Of a stretch of DNA of 62,501 bases, positions 1 to 8,718 are shown one piece after another. Positions within the stretch are counted from its first letter, which is position 1. Each line of letters begins with the position of its first letter. Source of the stretch: a virus; the IMG/VR virus record IMGVR_UViG_3300027741_000064, positions 1 to 62,501 of that record, one strand, 5' to 3'. The notes below the pieces were generated by a model. That model was not told where the DNA came from. It worked only from the letters and a program-made list of their open reading frames with translations, and searched no databases. A program made the position numbers and the translations under genes.

Positions 1-551
1 GTGAACATCTCGTCCATCTCTTCTTCGCCTTCTTCGCTGCCCTGCATTTCATCGCCATCCATGGACATCTCGTCGTCGCCCATGCCGTCCATGTGGTCTT
101 CAGCGCCTTCTGCGGCTTCTAGCTCTTCAAACTCAGCCTTGAGCTTGGCAAGAGCAGTTTCGAGGTCGCCCATGGTGCCTTCGATGTCGTCCATGACGTC
201 ATGTTCAGCGCCTTCTGCGTCAGACATAGCATCGCCGAGATCTTCTTCAGCGTCATCCATGTCCATCTCAGCATCACCCATGTCCATCTCAGCGTCTTCA
301 CCCATGATCTCTTCTGACTCAATCTCGTCATTTAGATCACTGATGTGGTCGCTGTGATGCATGACATCGTGGCGGAGATCCTTGCCTTCGTCACCGCCGA
401 GTGTTTCTTCATCCATCTCTTCTGCGCTGATCAGTTCTTCGTGGATCTGACGAGCTTTTTCGATAAAGACCTGATGTAGCAGATCCTTTGCCTTGCTCTC
501 ATCGCCTGCGACGAGATATTCAAGGACTTGTTCAAGTTTATTCCTAGCCAT
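1..551 (-). CDS. Acidic prohead core (scaffold) protein, 3' end beyond window
   Basis: Translated by hand from the ATG at 551; 183 codons are visible and the gene runs off the left edge. The first 40 residues form a probable amphipathic helix (start MARNKLEQVLEYLVAGDESK). The rest is extremely acidic, with repeated Asp/Glu/Met blocks (GDAEMDMDDAEEDLG) and a coiled-coil-like stretch. T4-type prohead core proteins (gp67/gp68) are small and charged and lie just after portal gene 20, which matches this position. An AGGAG sits 9 bases before the ATG. The role in capsid assembly is inferred from composition and gene order; no catalytic motif is expected. Confidence 0.6.
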   Translation of the reverse strand, partial: MARNKLEQVLEYLVAGDESKAKDLLHQVFIEKARQIHEELISAEEMDEETLGGDEGKDLRHDVMHHSDHISDLNDEIESEEIMGEDAEMDMGDAEMDMDDAEEDLGDAMSDAEGAEHDVMDDIEGTMGDLETALAKLKAEFEELEAAEGAEDHMDGMGDDEMSMDGDEMQGSEEGEEEMDEMF

Positions 552-592
552 TGCCTTTTACTCCTGTGGTAAGATGTGTAGCAGACTCGGCT

Positions 593-600
593 GTATTTAA
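593..600 (-). promoter_or_regulatory. Possible late promoter variant (ATTAAATA)
   Basis: On the minus strand ATTAAATA lies about 42 bases before the prohead core start. It differs from the CATAAATA/TATAAATA octamers elsewhere in the window, so this is a weak call. Confidence 0.3.
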
Positions 601-662
601 TGGCAACAGCCGAATCCTTTGAAATATAGGTAAAAAACCGTAGATACGATGAAACTTACCTA

Positions 663-1709
663 TCAGTAGACTTTTTGTATCCACACGCAACCGGGTAGAT
701 CTGAACCTGTGAGATTCTGTGTGACAACAGTACCACCACCACCTGGTAATGACACGCTCTGACCATTAGCTATATACCAACCAATTGGTATGGTGGCACC
801 AGTAGGCAGAGAAATGATGCCGTTAGTGGGCATTGGATTGTCAAGGAATGTGGTAGTTATGATGATGTTGCTGTTGCCGTGGAAGACGTTGCTACCACCA
901 ACTACACCGTTGATTATTATGTTAGAACCAAAGCTTAGGCTATTAGCTACACCATCCACTGGGCTGGGAACGTAACCAAGCGCAGTGTTGATGTCATTGG
1001 CGTTCAGCAGCTGACCGCTGGTCACGATACCATTGCTGCCAACTGTCACATTTTGATAGTAGCCCGCTGTGACCACGTGTGTTAGCGCCAGTGGCATCAC
1101 CACATTACCGCTGCCGTTGAAGCTCACGCTGGCATTGGCACTGCCTGTCACTGTGATGGTCATGTTGCTAGTAAATGCGTTAGCTGTGCTGGCTCTTCCA
1201 AAGAGGTGCAAACCGTTAGAATCGCTTGCTATTGTGATACCAGCAGCCAAACCCTGAGGAAATCTTGGCGCAAACGCATAATATCGGTCATCAACCAACA
1301 CGCTAGCTGGTAGCGCAGCTGGTTGCAGTGGTACTAAACTTGTAGCATAGATGATCTCGTTGTCTGCCAGTGTTAGAGCTACGCTAGTCCCAAGAATGCT
1401 GGTAGTAGCAGTACCTGCTGCGCCATCAAATGGCGGAGTGAGCACCTTCCACTGCACGCCGTTGTAATACTTGATAGCTGCTGCTACAGTATCATACCAA
1501 AGCTGTCCTATCAACGGGCTTATTGGCGCACTGTTGCTAGCAAAAGTCTGTAGCAGATCAACGAAGTTTTGGTTGATATAAAGTCCAAAGTTCACGGTGT
1601 TAGCACCAACTAGTGCCAAGCTGGTGCTGGTAGTGTTTATGGTACCGTCAAGCACCAAGATGTTGCCCTGCGACGTAGCCGTAGACTGATAAGGTATGTT
1701 ATAACTCAT
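663..1709 (-). CDS. Tail fibre / collar-like virion protein
   Basis: A 348-residue protein rich in Asn, Thr, Ser, Gly and Val, typical of beta-structured phage fibres. Residues 40-90 contain PISPLIGQLWYDT followed by a YYNGVQWKVL segment, a pattern common in T4-type fibre and head-decoration proteins. The C-terminus has a collar-like PTGATIPIGWYIANGQS segment, as in phage tail-collar domains. The start overlaps the stop of the upstream 71-residue gene (ATGA), so the two are translationally coupled. Attachment to the capsid or the tail cannot be decided from sequence. Confidence 0.6.
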   Translation of the reverse strand: MSYNIPYQSTATSQGNILVLDGTINTTSTSLALVGANTVNFGLYINQNFVDLLQTFASNSAPISPLIGQLWYDTVAAAIKYYNGVQWKVLTPPFDGAAGTATTSILGTSVALTLADNEIIYATSLVPLQPAALPASVLVDDRYYAFAPRFPQGLAAGITIASDSNGLHLFGRASTANAFTSNMTITVTGSANASVSFNGSGNVVMPLALTHVVTAGYYQNVTVGSNGIVTSGQLLNANDINTALGYVPSPVDGVANSLSFGSNIIINGVVGGSNVFHGNSNIIITTTFLDNPMPTNGIISLPTGATIPIGWYIANGQSVSLPGGGGTVVTQNLTGSDLPGCVWIQKVY

Positions 1710-1921
1710 AGACCTGGTGCGCCTTCTTCTGCCGGAGCGTATTGCATGGATAGATGATCAGCATGCACCAAATCTTCCAAAGCTTTAGCAGCACGCATCT
1801 TCTTGAGCTTGTTAAGCTGTATGAGCGTTAGTCTCACCCTCCTAGTGTCATGCAGCTTCGCCTGATTGAACTTGTCATCCTCAGGTGAGTAGTATGCGCC
1901 TTGGAATTCGTCAGCTCTCAT
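1706..1921 (-). CDS. Small conserved phage protein next to portal
   Basis: A 71-residue charged protein. Its centre is basic (DTRRVRLTLIQLNKLKKMR) and the C-terminal part is helix-forming. The combination of DTRR and a Leu-rich basic helix is seen in small unnamed proteins beside gp20 in T4-like phages, but I cannot assign a function. GAGGAC lies about 8 bases before the ATG, and a CATAAATA octamer lies 19 bases upstream, so it should be a late gene. It overlaps the fibre-like gene by 4 bases. Confidence 0.6.
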   Translation of the reverse strand: MRADEFQGAYYSPEDDKFNQAKLHDTRRVRLTLIQLNKLKKMRAAKALEDLVHADHLSMQYAPAEEGAPGL

Positions 1922-1939
1922 ATGCCTGTCCTCGCTGGA

Positions 1940-1947
1940 TATTTATG
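1940..1947 (-). promoter_or_regulatory. Late promoter (CATAAATA)
   Basis: One mismatch from the T4 late octamer TATAAATA on the minus strand. By T4 geometry, transcription would start near 1934, giving a 13-base leader with a GAGGAC ribosome site before the start at 1921. Confidence 0.65.
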
Positions 1948-1951
1948 GTTC

Positions 1952-3718
1952 TTAGGTACCACCAAGTATGCCGCCACCTGGTGGTGCCGCCGGTGGAGCT
2001 TCACCGCCTGCCGGTTCTTCACCTGGTGGAGGTGTTTCTTCTACTCCGAGATCTGGTCCGCTTGTAGGAGCAGGTGTCTCTGAATCAGGACGAAGTCCAA
2101 TAGCGTTCATGCCAGGTGGCTCGCTAGATGAGCTAGTACCCGTCTTGTCCTTGACGCGATCAGCATTCTCTTCGCGCCACATGACTTCGTTGCGAGATAT
2201 CTCTTCCTGCGTCCAACCAAGGTAGCGTTCGAGGGCAAATCGCTTGCTCACATACTTGGTGGCTTCTGTGCCCATGAGAGTGCTGAACAGATTGATCTGC
2301 TCACCATCCATCTGCATGCGACGATAGTCACTGAAGCTCTGGGCAGGGAAGAAGGTGATCTCAAAGAGGTTGCTCTGTATCTCTATGCCACGATGCTTGA
2401 GAAACAGCTTGAACTCTTTGTCAAGCACTGGGCTCATGAGGTTCTGTAAGCGACCGCAATACTTGCTGAAGCGATATTCCTGCACGTAAGCAGTGCCAAC
2501 CTTGCCATCGTTGTAGGTTGCAGTGCCATCATCTGGACCAGTTGGTAGATAGCTGCTAGGTATACCAAGACCGCGGATCATCTTGTTGTTGAAGTACTTG
2601 AGATCGTCGATCTGTCCAAGATTTTCACCAGCATTCAGCGTGTCAATGCGTGTCCCCTTGCCCTCGGCATTGGTAGCAAGGAAGAAATCTTCATTGATGC
2701 TGATGGGATTGTAGGCAGCATCTATAACGCTGACACCACCGCCCGTCCTGTTGGGAATTCGTCGCTGATATATCTCGTTCTTGATGCGTTCAACGTACTG
2801 CATGGCACGAGGACCACTCAGAGATCCCACGTCAATGTAGAAAACTCTGCGTTCTGGCGCACGCACGATGCGATAGATAAGGATGCAGTCTTCAAGCAGA
2901 TCTTTCTGCTTGTAAACCTTGTAGATGCTTTCTAATATGCTAGTTCCAAAAGGCCATTGGTTGTCCATGCCTTCGCTGAGGCTGAGATGCACCACGTGAG
3001 TGGCATCAACTGCTGTGTCATTGGGTTGATTGTTGAATCGGCTCTGGCGAGAACCAGCAGTGCTGGCCTGACCATAGTTTAGTGTACCAGCGCCGCTAGC
3101 AGGATTACCACTGCGCGGATATCCACCAGGGAAGCTGTATTGGTCGTGAACAAGCATGTTAGAACCAACCAACGTGGTGAGATTGAAATCTATCTCACGT
3201 ATCACGTACTGTTCAACGCTCTTGCCTTTGTCTTCATTGACGATGATCTTCTCAACTTTAGTAGGATCAATCCATATCAGCCGGAATGTTTCTGGATCCC
3301 TGATGTAGATCTGATCACCATATTTGATCACATTGCGAAACATGCGCCACAGGCGCTGGCGCCACTTGTTCAGAGCACACCACTGCTGCAACGTCTCTGT
3401 GAGCAATTTGATCTCAGTCTCGCTGAGCTTGCCTTTGTAGTTGAGCTGGAAAGGTTCATCATCCTTGTCAAAGCTCTGCGTGCTGAAATCGCTGATTGTG
3501 TCCAGAGCACGGCTGATCTCGCTGTCCAGATCCATTTGTTCGTACTGCACATAGCGCTCTATGCGATTTGGAGCACCACTGTAGACTTCAGGCAGATAGC
3601 TGTTGTATTTTGATGAGCTTCCTGGTTTAGCATCCCCATCGCTGTTCCACTGCTCCATGCGCTGCTGCATGCGCGCCTGAGTTGGTACAGCGGAGAAATA
3701 TTTCTTCCAAGATGCCAT
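1952..3718 (-). CDS. 20: Portal vertex protein gp20
   Basis: A 588-residue homologue of the T4 portal, which forms the dodecameric ring for DNA passage at the head-tail vertex and seeds head assembly. Typical features are the N-terminal NRIERYVQYEQMDLDSEISR segment, the RAPERRVFYIDVG strand and the GLGIPSSYLPTG region in the crown/stem part. It is slightly longer than T4 gp20 (524 residues). The extra length is mostly a Pro/Gly/Glu-rich C-terminal tail after residue 540. A TATAAATA octamer 25 bases upstream and AGAGG before the ATG support late expression. Confidence 0.93.
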   Translation of the reverse strand: MASWKKYFSAVPTQARMQQRMEQWNSDGDAKPGSSSKYNSYLPEVYSGAPNRIERYVQYEQMDLDSEISRALDTISDFSTQSFDKDDEPFQLNYKGKLSETEIKLLTETLQQWCALNKWRQRLWRMFRNVIKYGDQIYIRDPETFRLIWIDPTKVEKIIVNEDKGKSVEQYVIREIDFNLTTLVGSNMLVHDQYSFPGGYPRSGNPASGAGTLNYGQASTAGSRQSRFNNQPNDTAVDATHVVHLSLSEGMDNQWPFGTSILESIYKVYKQKDLLEDCILIYRIVRAPERRVFYIDVGSLSGPRAMQYVERIKNEIYQRRIPNRTGGGVSVIDAAYNPISINEDFFLATNAEGKGTRIDTLNAGENLGQIDDLKYFNNKMIRGLGIPSSYLPTGPDDGTATYNDGKVGTAYVQEYRFSKYCGRLQNLMSPVLDKEFKLFLKHRGIEIQSNLFEITFFPAQSFSDYRRMQMDGEQINLFSTLMGTEATKYVSKRFALERYLGWTQEEISRNEVMWREENADRVKDKTGTSSSSEPPGMNAIGLRPDSETPAPTSGPDLGVEETPPPGEEPAGGEAPPAAPPGGGILGGT

Positions 3719-3742
3719 GTGATGTATGCCTCTTTAATGGGA

Positions 3743-3750
3743 TATTTATA
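3743..3750 (-). promoter_or_regulatory. Late promoter (TATAAATA) of portal gene
   Basis: Exact T4 late octamer on the minus strand. The predicted transcription start is near 3737, giving a leader of about 19 bases containing AGAGG before the gp20 ATG at 3718. Confidence 0.8.
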
Positions 3751-3780
3751 GTGTGTTGGCTCCGGTACCACTAGGTCAAC

Positions 3781-6700
3781 TTAATAGACCACAGCAGCAA
3801 CCTTGCTGAATCCGTCGCTCATGACCCTAACCTGACGATCTTCAACTAGCAGCAGCGATTCGATGTTGTTATTGAGCTTGTTGAGCGCTGCCATCATCTC
3901 CTTGTGTCGCTGTTCAGGACTGTGTGGCCCGTTGCTAGTAGTACCAGTGCCGCCTGCTGTTGGATTGGTAGCCACTGGACCACCACCAGACAGACCTGGA
4001 GCGGCTGTGGCACCAAAGGTTGAGCTGATCACGTTTGGTATGGCTAGGGTAGCCTGCCTGTTAATGAGATCAGACAAGCTAAACAGATTGCTGAGGCTTT
4101 CGATAGATATGCTGTCAGCAAACGCATCAACTAGATAGCTGTAAGCGTCAGCAAAATAGTAGAGCCTGTCAGCTACTAGCGGTATGTTACCGGTTTCAGT
4201 CTCGAGATTTGCCAAGCGAGCCATTATCTCGTTGCTGCCTAGCAGCCAATTTCCCATTAGCACAAAAGCACCATCACGGAAGATGAGGTCTAACATTGCC
4301 AAAGTATCCAACGCTGGTTTGCTAAAAATCCCAGTATTGATCAGATCAAATGCTCTGGCATAAGCTTCGCCAAAACGTCCCATGACTTCAGATGCTGCGT
4401 TCAGAGGCTCGGCAAGCTCACCAAATAATGCTATTTGCTTCCTGATAGTATCGCTAGCTAACAACCTGTCACCCTTGAACAAAAGCTTGAGCTTGTCCAT
4501 AGTGTCAAACGCTGTTTGACTAATGGATGCATTGTTAAGCGCATAAATTACACGGGGATAGGCATCAGCAAACTTGCTCATAGCATCGCCTGCTGCCTTG
4601 AGAGGCTCTGCTATCTCACCAAAGCGCTTGAGCTTGGTTATGGGATCGTCTGAGAAGAAGCTGCTTATCCAACCAGTTAGGCTACCTAGGCTGTTAACCA
4701 CCTCTCCTGCACCCATAGCAGCTAGTCCAGCGCCAATCTTGATCATACCGTTTCCGGTCTGTTCTAGCTTGGTACCATCAATGTCAGTGAATGACTTGAG
4801 ACCTTCAGCCATCTTGGGCAAGGCTGCGCCCATGATCCACGTTGCACCAGCTATTCCTGCGCCTATCAACGTGATGCTACCACCAAGTATTGCTGCACCC
4901 AACAGAATATATGGATCTGCCATGGCTTTGAGACCGATACTTAAACCTTCAAGTATGGCGCCTAGTGCCACACCAAGGCCTTTGCCTATACCACCTACTA
5001 TAGCAGCTATTGCCTTGCCTAGACCTTCGCTGATGCTAGCGATGGCCTTGCCTAGCGTATCAGCCAGAGATACTAGTACGCTGCTTAGCTTGCCAAGCAC
5101 ATCAGCTAACAGGGAAGTCATGCCTCTGATAGCATCTCCCACTGCACCACCTATGCTCTTGATGCCATCAGCTAGGCTGGCACCCATGCTGGACATGGAT
5201 TTGGTAGCACCGCCTGCGGCATCTGCGGCAGCCCCAGCTACGTTGCCAAGACCTGGAACGTTAGCTAGAGGTTTCAATCCAGGCACGCTGAACAGATTCT
5301 TGACTAGGCCGGCACCGGATCTCAGCGTCTTGACCACTCCCCCCAGCAGTTTGTAAATTATGCCACCACTCAGTATGGCCGCAACAGTGCTGGTCACTAC
5401 TTCCTGCGTGGTCATCGGCGTGCTGTCTTGACTGTCGCCTCCAGCTTTATCTGGCGTGGCATTCATACCAAAGAGAAAGCCAAATGTGCTTTTGATATGG
5501 TCTCCCAACCAAGTGAACCATTTACCCACGGTCTCAGCTGGTTTGGTAACCAGATCATAGAGACCTTCAAAGGTAGTGGTGAGTATATCAGCTGTTTTTT
5601 CAATCACTTTGAAAAGAAACTCTATGGGTCCGGCAACCAGTGCCAGCACCTTGGCGGACATCAGGGTGAAACCATTGTTCAGAGTGTTGAGGCTTCTGCT
5701 TACTGCTTTCTGTGCGTCAGCTATGGCTTGTGCATCAGCAGGTGTGGGCTGCCCCTCTTTGATGGCTTTCTGAGCTTGTATGAAACTAGTAGCGTACTTC
5801 TGTAGGGTCTCAGCTGCTTCTTTCTGACCTATCAGTCGAAGCTCATTGGCTCTCTGCTGGAAGGTCTGGCTCATCATAGCCAGATCCTCGTTCTGTGCCT
5901 GTACGTTACCTGCCATGGTATCTGCTGACAGCTTCTGTATCTGTTCCAAACCTCCAGGGAACATGTTCATGGCTTTGAACACATCCGGCATGACCTTGCT
6001 GAGACCACCAAATCCCGTGGGACTGTTAAGCTGAGCAAACATGGTCTGTAGCTCAGCTGCTGTGTCAGAACCTACCACATTGAGCTGAGCTAATCCTTTG
6101 CGTGCCGCATCCTGCAGCTCTGGGGCAAGGCTGTTTATCAGCAGCTGAACGTCGGGTTTCTTCAGCTGCTGTTTTATTTCTGCATCAAGCTGTTCGCGTC
6201 TCTTGCCAGTGCTCTGGCTGAGCCTGTTGAGCTCCTGACCATATTCTATAGCACCTTTTTTAAGCTGATCGTCCGTGATTCGACCAAGCTGACCGGATGT
6301 ACGCATCTGATCTGCATAGCTGAGGAACAGTTCTTGCGACTCTTCCATGCTCATACCAAGGTTGCTGCCGTTATTGGTTAGCTTGGCAAATTCCTTGCCT
6401 AGCTGAGCAGTCTTGTTGATGCCCATGTAAGTGACCACTTGGCCATGTTTGGTCAGCACCTTGCTAAGCGTCTGCAGATCAAGTCCAGTATCATTGCTGG
6501 CATGTGCTAGCTGGCTGAGACCACCGCTGAACACCAAACCGTTGTCATAAAGGCTCATGACACTGTCTGCAAGCTGAGTGCCTCGCTTCCATATGATATC
6601 AAAAACCTCAGCTGCGAGCGTGACCCTGCCTAGCATTGCTGAGAGAGCTGTGTTACCCTTGCCAAGGTTCCAGCTAAAACTGTCTGCTGCGTTGGCTATG

Positions 6701-7041
6701 CCCCCAAACAGGCTGCGGCTGTCCATGCTGCTGAGGCTGTCAAAGGTCTTTGCCGTGAAACCCAGGGTCCTCTTGAGATCTTTGGTGCTAGCCGCTAGAT
6801 CGAGATCAGCACCAGTGTTCTTGTTGACAGCTTCTGTGTTCTTGTTGAGATCCTCGGCTACCTCGCCTAGATCCTTGATAATATCAGCGTATTCTTTGTC
6901 GTTCTTGGCGACGCTCTTGGCGACGCTCTTGGCAATGTTCCGCAATACGGCATTGCTGTTGTCGCTGCTGGCTAGCAGTGATCGCAGCGTAGCATCCTTG
7001 GCCCATTTGGGATAATACTCTTTATCGAGTTCGTCAGACAT
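3781..7041 (-). CDS. Probable tail tape measure protein
   Basis: A 1086-residue protein with the usual tape-measure layout. The N-terminal half is largely helical and charged. The middle third (about residues 560-760) is Gly/Ala-rich and hydrophobic, including a membrane-like run near 709-742. The C-terminal part is helical. Three related helical units occur at about 806-838, 870-902 and 955-978 (core pattern GE-AEPL-AA---M--F-(D/E)AY). T4 gp29 has 590 residues; at about 1.5 angstrom per residue, 1086 residues could span up to about 160 nm. Assignment rests on size and composition; another membrane-penetrating tail protein is the main alternative. Confidence 0.7.
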   Translation of the reverse strand: MSDELDKEYYPKWAKDATLRSLLASSDNSNAVLRNIAKSVAKSVAKNDKEYADIIKDLGEVAEDLNKNTEAVNKNTGADLDLAASTKDLKRTLGFTAKTFDSLSSMDSRSLFGGIANAADSFSWNLGKGNTALSAMLGRVTLAAEVFDIIWKRGTQLADSVMSLYDNGLVFSGGLSQLAHASNDTGLDLQTLSKVLTKHGQVVTYMGINKTAQLGKEFAKLTNNGSNLGMSMEESQELFLSYADQMRTSGQLGRITDDQLKKGAIEYGQELNRLSQSTGKRREQLDAEIKQQLKKPDVQLLINSLAPELQDAARKGLAQLNVVGSDTAAELQTMFAQLNSPTGFGGLSKVMPDVFKAMNMFPGGLEQIQKLSADTMAGNVQAQNEDLAMMSQTFQQRANELRLIGQKEAAETLQKYATSFIQAQKAIKEGQPTPADAQAIADAQKAVSRSLNTLNNGFTLMSAKVLALVAGPIEFLFKVIEKTADILTTTFEGLYDLVTKPAETVGKWFTWLGDHIKSTFGFLFGMNATPDKAGGDSQDSTPMTTQEVVTSTVAAILSGGIIYKLLGGVVKTLRSGAGLVKNLFSVPGLKPLANVPGLGNVAGAAADAAGGATKSMSSMGASLADGIKSIGGAVGDAIRGMTSLLADVLGKLSSVLVSLADTLGKAIASISEGLGKAIAAIVGGIGKGLGVALGAILEGLSIGLKAMADPYILLGAAILGGSITLIGAGIAGATWIMGAALPKMAEGLKSFTDIDGTKLEQTGNGMIKIGAGLAAMGAGEVVNSLGSLTGWISSFFSDDPITKLKRFGEIAEPLKAAGDAMSKFADAYPRVIYALNNASISQTAFDTMDKLKLLFKGDRLLASDTIRKQIALFGELAEPLNAASEVMGRFGEAYARAFDLINTGIFSKPALDTLAMLDLIFRDGAFVLMGNWLLGSNEIMARLANLETETGNIPLVADRLYYFADAYSYLVDAFADSISIESLSNLFSLSDLINRQATLAIPNVISSTFGATAAPGLSGGGPVATNPTAGGTGTTSNGPHSPEQRHKEMMAALNKLNNNIESLLLVEDRQVRVMSDGFSKVAAVVY

Positions 7042-7079
7042 GTCCTGCCAAAATCTTTCATAACCCTGCGATTGCGCAG

Positions 7080-7086
7080 TTAAATA
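7080..7086 (+). promoter_or_regulatory. Possible late promoter variant (TTAAATA) for gp26
   Basis: TTAAATA on the plus strand, 57 bases before the gp26 ATG. It is a degenerate match, and the hairpin at 7102-7119 would fall in the leader. Confidence 0.3.
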
Positions 7087-7101
7087 TCTGTGCTATCACA
7101 C

Positions 7102-7119
7102 GCCAGCACAGATGCTGGC
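7102..7119. other. Stem-loop in divergent intergenic region
   Basis: GCCAGCA, loop CAGA, TGCTGGC: a perfect 7-bp stem. It lies between the divergent tape measure and gp26 genes. On the minus strand it begins right after the predicted start of the transcript from the 7124-7131 octamer, so it would cap that mRNA. Confidence 0.6.
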
Positions 7120-7123
7120 AGGA

Positions 7124-7131
7124 TATTTATG
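7124..7131 (-). promoter_or_regulatory. Late promoter (CATAAATA) of tape measure gene
   Basis: Minus-strand CATAAATA with a predicted start near 7118. The leader to the ATG at 7041 would be about 77 bases, longer than at the other late genes, and would open with the 7102-7119 hairpin. Confidence 0.6.
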
Positions 7132-7142
7132 GAAAGAAAATC

Positions 7143-8006
7143 ATGGTCAACAATCCACTACAGAAGCATTTTAGGAGACCAGCACTCTGGATCAAGCTGC
7201 CCACGGGTGGACGCTGGTACCAAGATGGCAGCGTCAGCATCAATGGCGAAGGCCAGGTGCGCATCTTTGGTCTAACTGCCAAGGACGACATCATGCTCAA
7301 CACGCCAGACGCGCTGTTGAACGGCCATGCGCTGGAAACGGTCATACAGAGCTGCGTGCCAGATGTCAAGAACGTCAAGGGACTCATGCAGCCAGATCTA
7401 GATTCCATCTTCCTTGGTATAAAAGCAGCCACAAACAATGGTCAGTTTGAGATCGAACGCAAGTGCGAAGCCTGTGGTCACGAAAACAACTTCGCAGTAC
7501 AGTGCAACCATCTCATAGATCAGACCACGTTCGTGGAAGACAGTGACTGTGTGGTGATGATTGGCAGCGACATGCGAGTGCACATCAAACCATATAGCTA
7601 TGAGATGCGCACGATTCTCATACAGAAGCAGCTGGAAGAACAGCGGACTCTCACTGCTATTGAACAGGACAATCAGATAACCGATGACATGCAGCGTGCC
7701 GGAATATTAGCACAGAGCATAGAAAAACTCACAGAGCTTACTTTCAAGCTGGTAGCCAACAGCATAGTCAAGGTTGATATCATAGCAGCAGAACCTATCA
7801 CAGTGACAGATCAGCAGCACATCACAGAATGGCTGCTGAATACCGACAAGGTAACAGCAGATGCTGTGATCAATGCTGTCAATGAGCTCAATCGCGTTGG
7901 GCCACCAAAAGAAACACCGGCACAGTGCGAGCAATGCGGACACGGTTGGACCGAGAAGCTGAGCTTTGATCCCGCGCTTTTTTTCACGCGACTATCGCCA
8001 CCATGA
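7143..8006 (+). CDS. 26: Baseplate hub subunit gp26
   Basis: A 287-residue protein matching the T4-type hub assembly protein gp26. The N-terminus has the RRPALWIKLPTGGRWY opening followed by a PDALLNG segment. Two CxxC pairs are visible, CEACG near residue 110 and CEQCG near residue 264, suggesting a structural zinc site. The central part is helical. It overlaps the next gene by 4 bases (ATGA), the 26-51 order known from T4-type phages. The ribosome site is weak (GGAAAG). In T4 this group helps build the baseplate hub. Confidence 0.82.
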   Translation: MVNNPLQKHFRRPALWIKLPTGGRWYQDGSVSINGEGQVRIFGLTAKDDIMLNTPDALLNGHALETVIQSCVPDVKNVKGLMQPDLDSIFLGIKAATNNGQFEIERKCEACGHENNFAVQCNHLIDQTTFVEDSDCVVMIGSDMRVHIKPYSYEMRTILIQKQLEEQRTLTAIEQDNQITDDMQRAGILAQSIEKLTELTFKLVANSIVKVDIIAAEPITVTDQQHITEWLLNTDKVTADAVINAVNELNRVGPPKETPAQCEQCGHGWTEKLSFDPALFFTRLSPP

Positions 8007-8215
8007 ACCCTGACCTGATTGGTACCATGCTAGAAACCATGGTTAAAAATCAGGATCTCATAGAACAGGACGTGTCATCCTTGGTGTTCCACATGCAGGG
8101 TGGATTGGACTATGATGATGCTTGGCTGCTTACCACTGAGCAACGTCGCTTAATGGCCAAGATCATACAGAAACACTACGATGATCAGAACCCTAATAAG
8201 AAAAATCTATTGTGA
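8003..8215 (+). CDS. Small gp51-like baseplate hub assembly protein
   Basis: A 70-residue acidic helical protein coupled by ATGA overlap to gp26. The segments GGLDYDDAWLLTTEQRR and IIQKHY are of a type seen in small proteins after gp26 in T4-like phages, where T4 carries gene 51, a catalyst of hub assembly. The match rests on position, size and general pattern rather than a strong motif. A tail assembly chaperone is the main alternative. Confidence 0.55.
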   Translation: MNPDLIGTMLETMVKNQDLIEQDVSSLVFHMQGGLDYDDAWLLTTEQRRLMAKIIQKHYDDQNPNKKNLL

Positions 8216-8225
8216 TTGATCCTGT

Positions 8226-8268
8226 GATGAGCGTAGCTCATCAGTTAGCTGAGCTAAAGCTCATCTAA
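8226..8268 (+). terminator. Tandem stem-loops after gp26 operon, probable terminator
   Basis: The first hairpin is GATGAGC-GTA-GCTCATC (8226-8242). The second is an 11-bp stem with one mismatch (8245-8268), followed by the T-rich CGTTTTCTTT. The 5' arm GATGAGC can also pair with a second GCTCATC at 8259-8265, so two exclusive folds are possible. Confidence 0.6.
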
Positions 8269-8289
8269 CACGTTTTCTTTAATAATGCT

Positions 8290-8718
8290 TGATTAGTTAT
8301 TCTGGTCGATTAGCAGCCACATCACTCCCTTTGCCAGGGAGTGACCATGTGAAACATCATTCTGGTTCGAACGACACCACTGCCCTTTCATCCTTGCTTG
8401 TCAGCAGCTGGCGGAGTGCCTAATTCCAGCTTGCGGATGAGATCCTCTGAGGAGTCTATACCTCAACACTCGGTTATGGGAGTTTACCCACGCTACATGA
8501 TGGTCAAACGGCCAGACGCATCATGCATCACAGCTGGCCAGTCGCACGGCGGCTGTGATCCTTTTCCTGATTTCCTTGGCAGGGGCCTAGCAGATAGAAA
8601 TCCCCGTTCAGTGAGTGTGATAACCTTGCCGTTATCCTTTCACTGAGTGGTAACACCACCATTATGGAGCCAATATGGATTAGTAGGTTACAACTGTGAG
8701 GTAACCCTGGAGCCTATT
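8290..8718. other. Gene-free structured region, candidate ncRNA
   Basis: I see no convincing coding frame here. Perfect or near-perfect stem-loops are: TCACTCCCT-TTGCC-AGGGAGTGA (8322-8344, 9 bp); ATCACAGC with GCTGTGAT (8527-8559, 8 bp); a two-part stem TCAGTGA/GATAAC with GTTATC/TCACTGA (8608-8646, internal loop GTGT/CTT); GTGGT-AAC-ACCAC (8647-8659); and GGTTAC with GTAACC (8686-8706). TGGAGCC is repeated at 8665 and 8709. The region lies between convergent operons, so it may combine terminators with a structured RNA. Strand and function are unknown. Confidence 0.4.

Noticed and set aside
8371-8381. GGTTCGAAC, like a tRNA T-loop
   Set aside because: The flanking five bases do not pair on either strand and no anticodon arm or acceptor stem is found, so it is not a tRNA.
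8395-8580. Group I intron-like fragments (CAGCTGG...CCAGC, GAGTCTATA)
   Set aside because: I could not find a pairing partner for the P7-like segment or an interrupted gene on either side, so I do not call an intron.
8398-8646. 82-residue plus-strand frame in the structured region
   Set aside because: No ribosome site, no recognisable pattern, and it is crossed by strong stem-loops; more likely chance.
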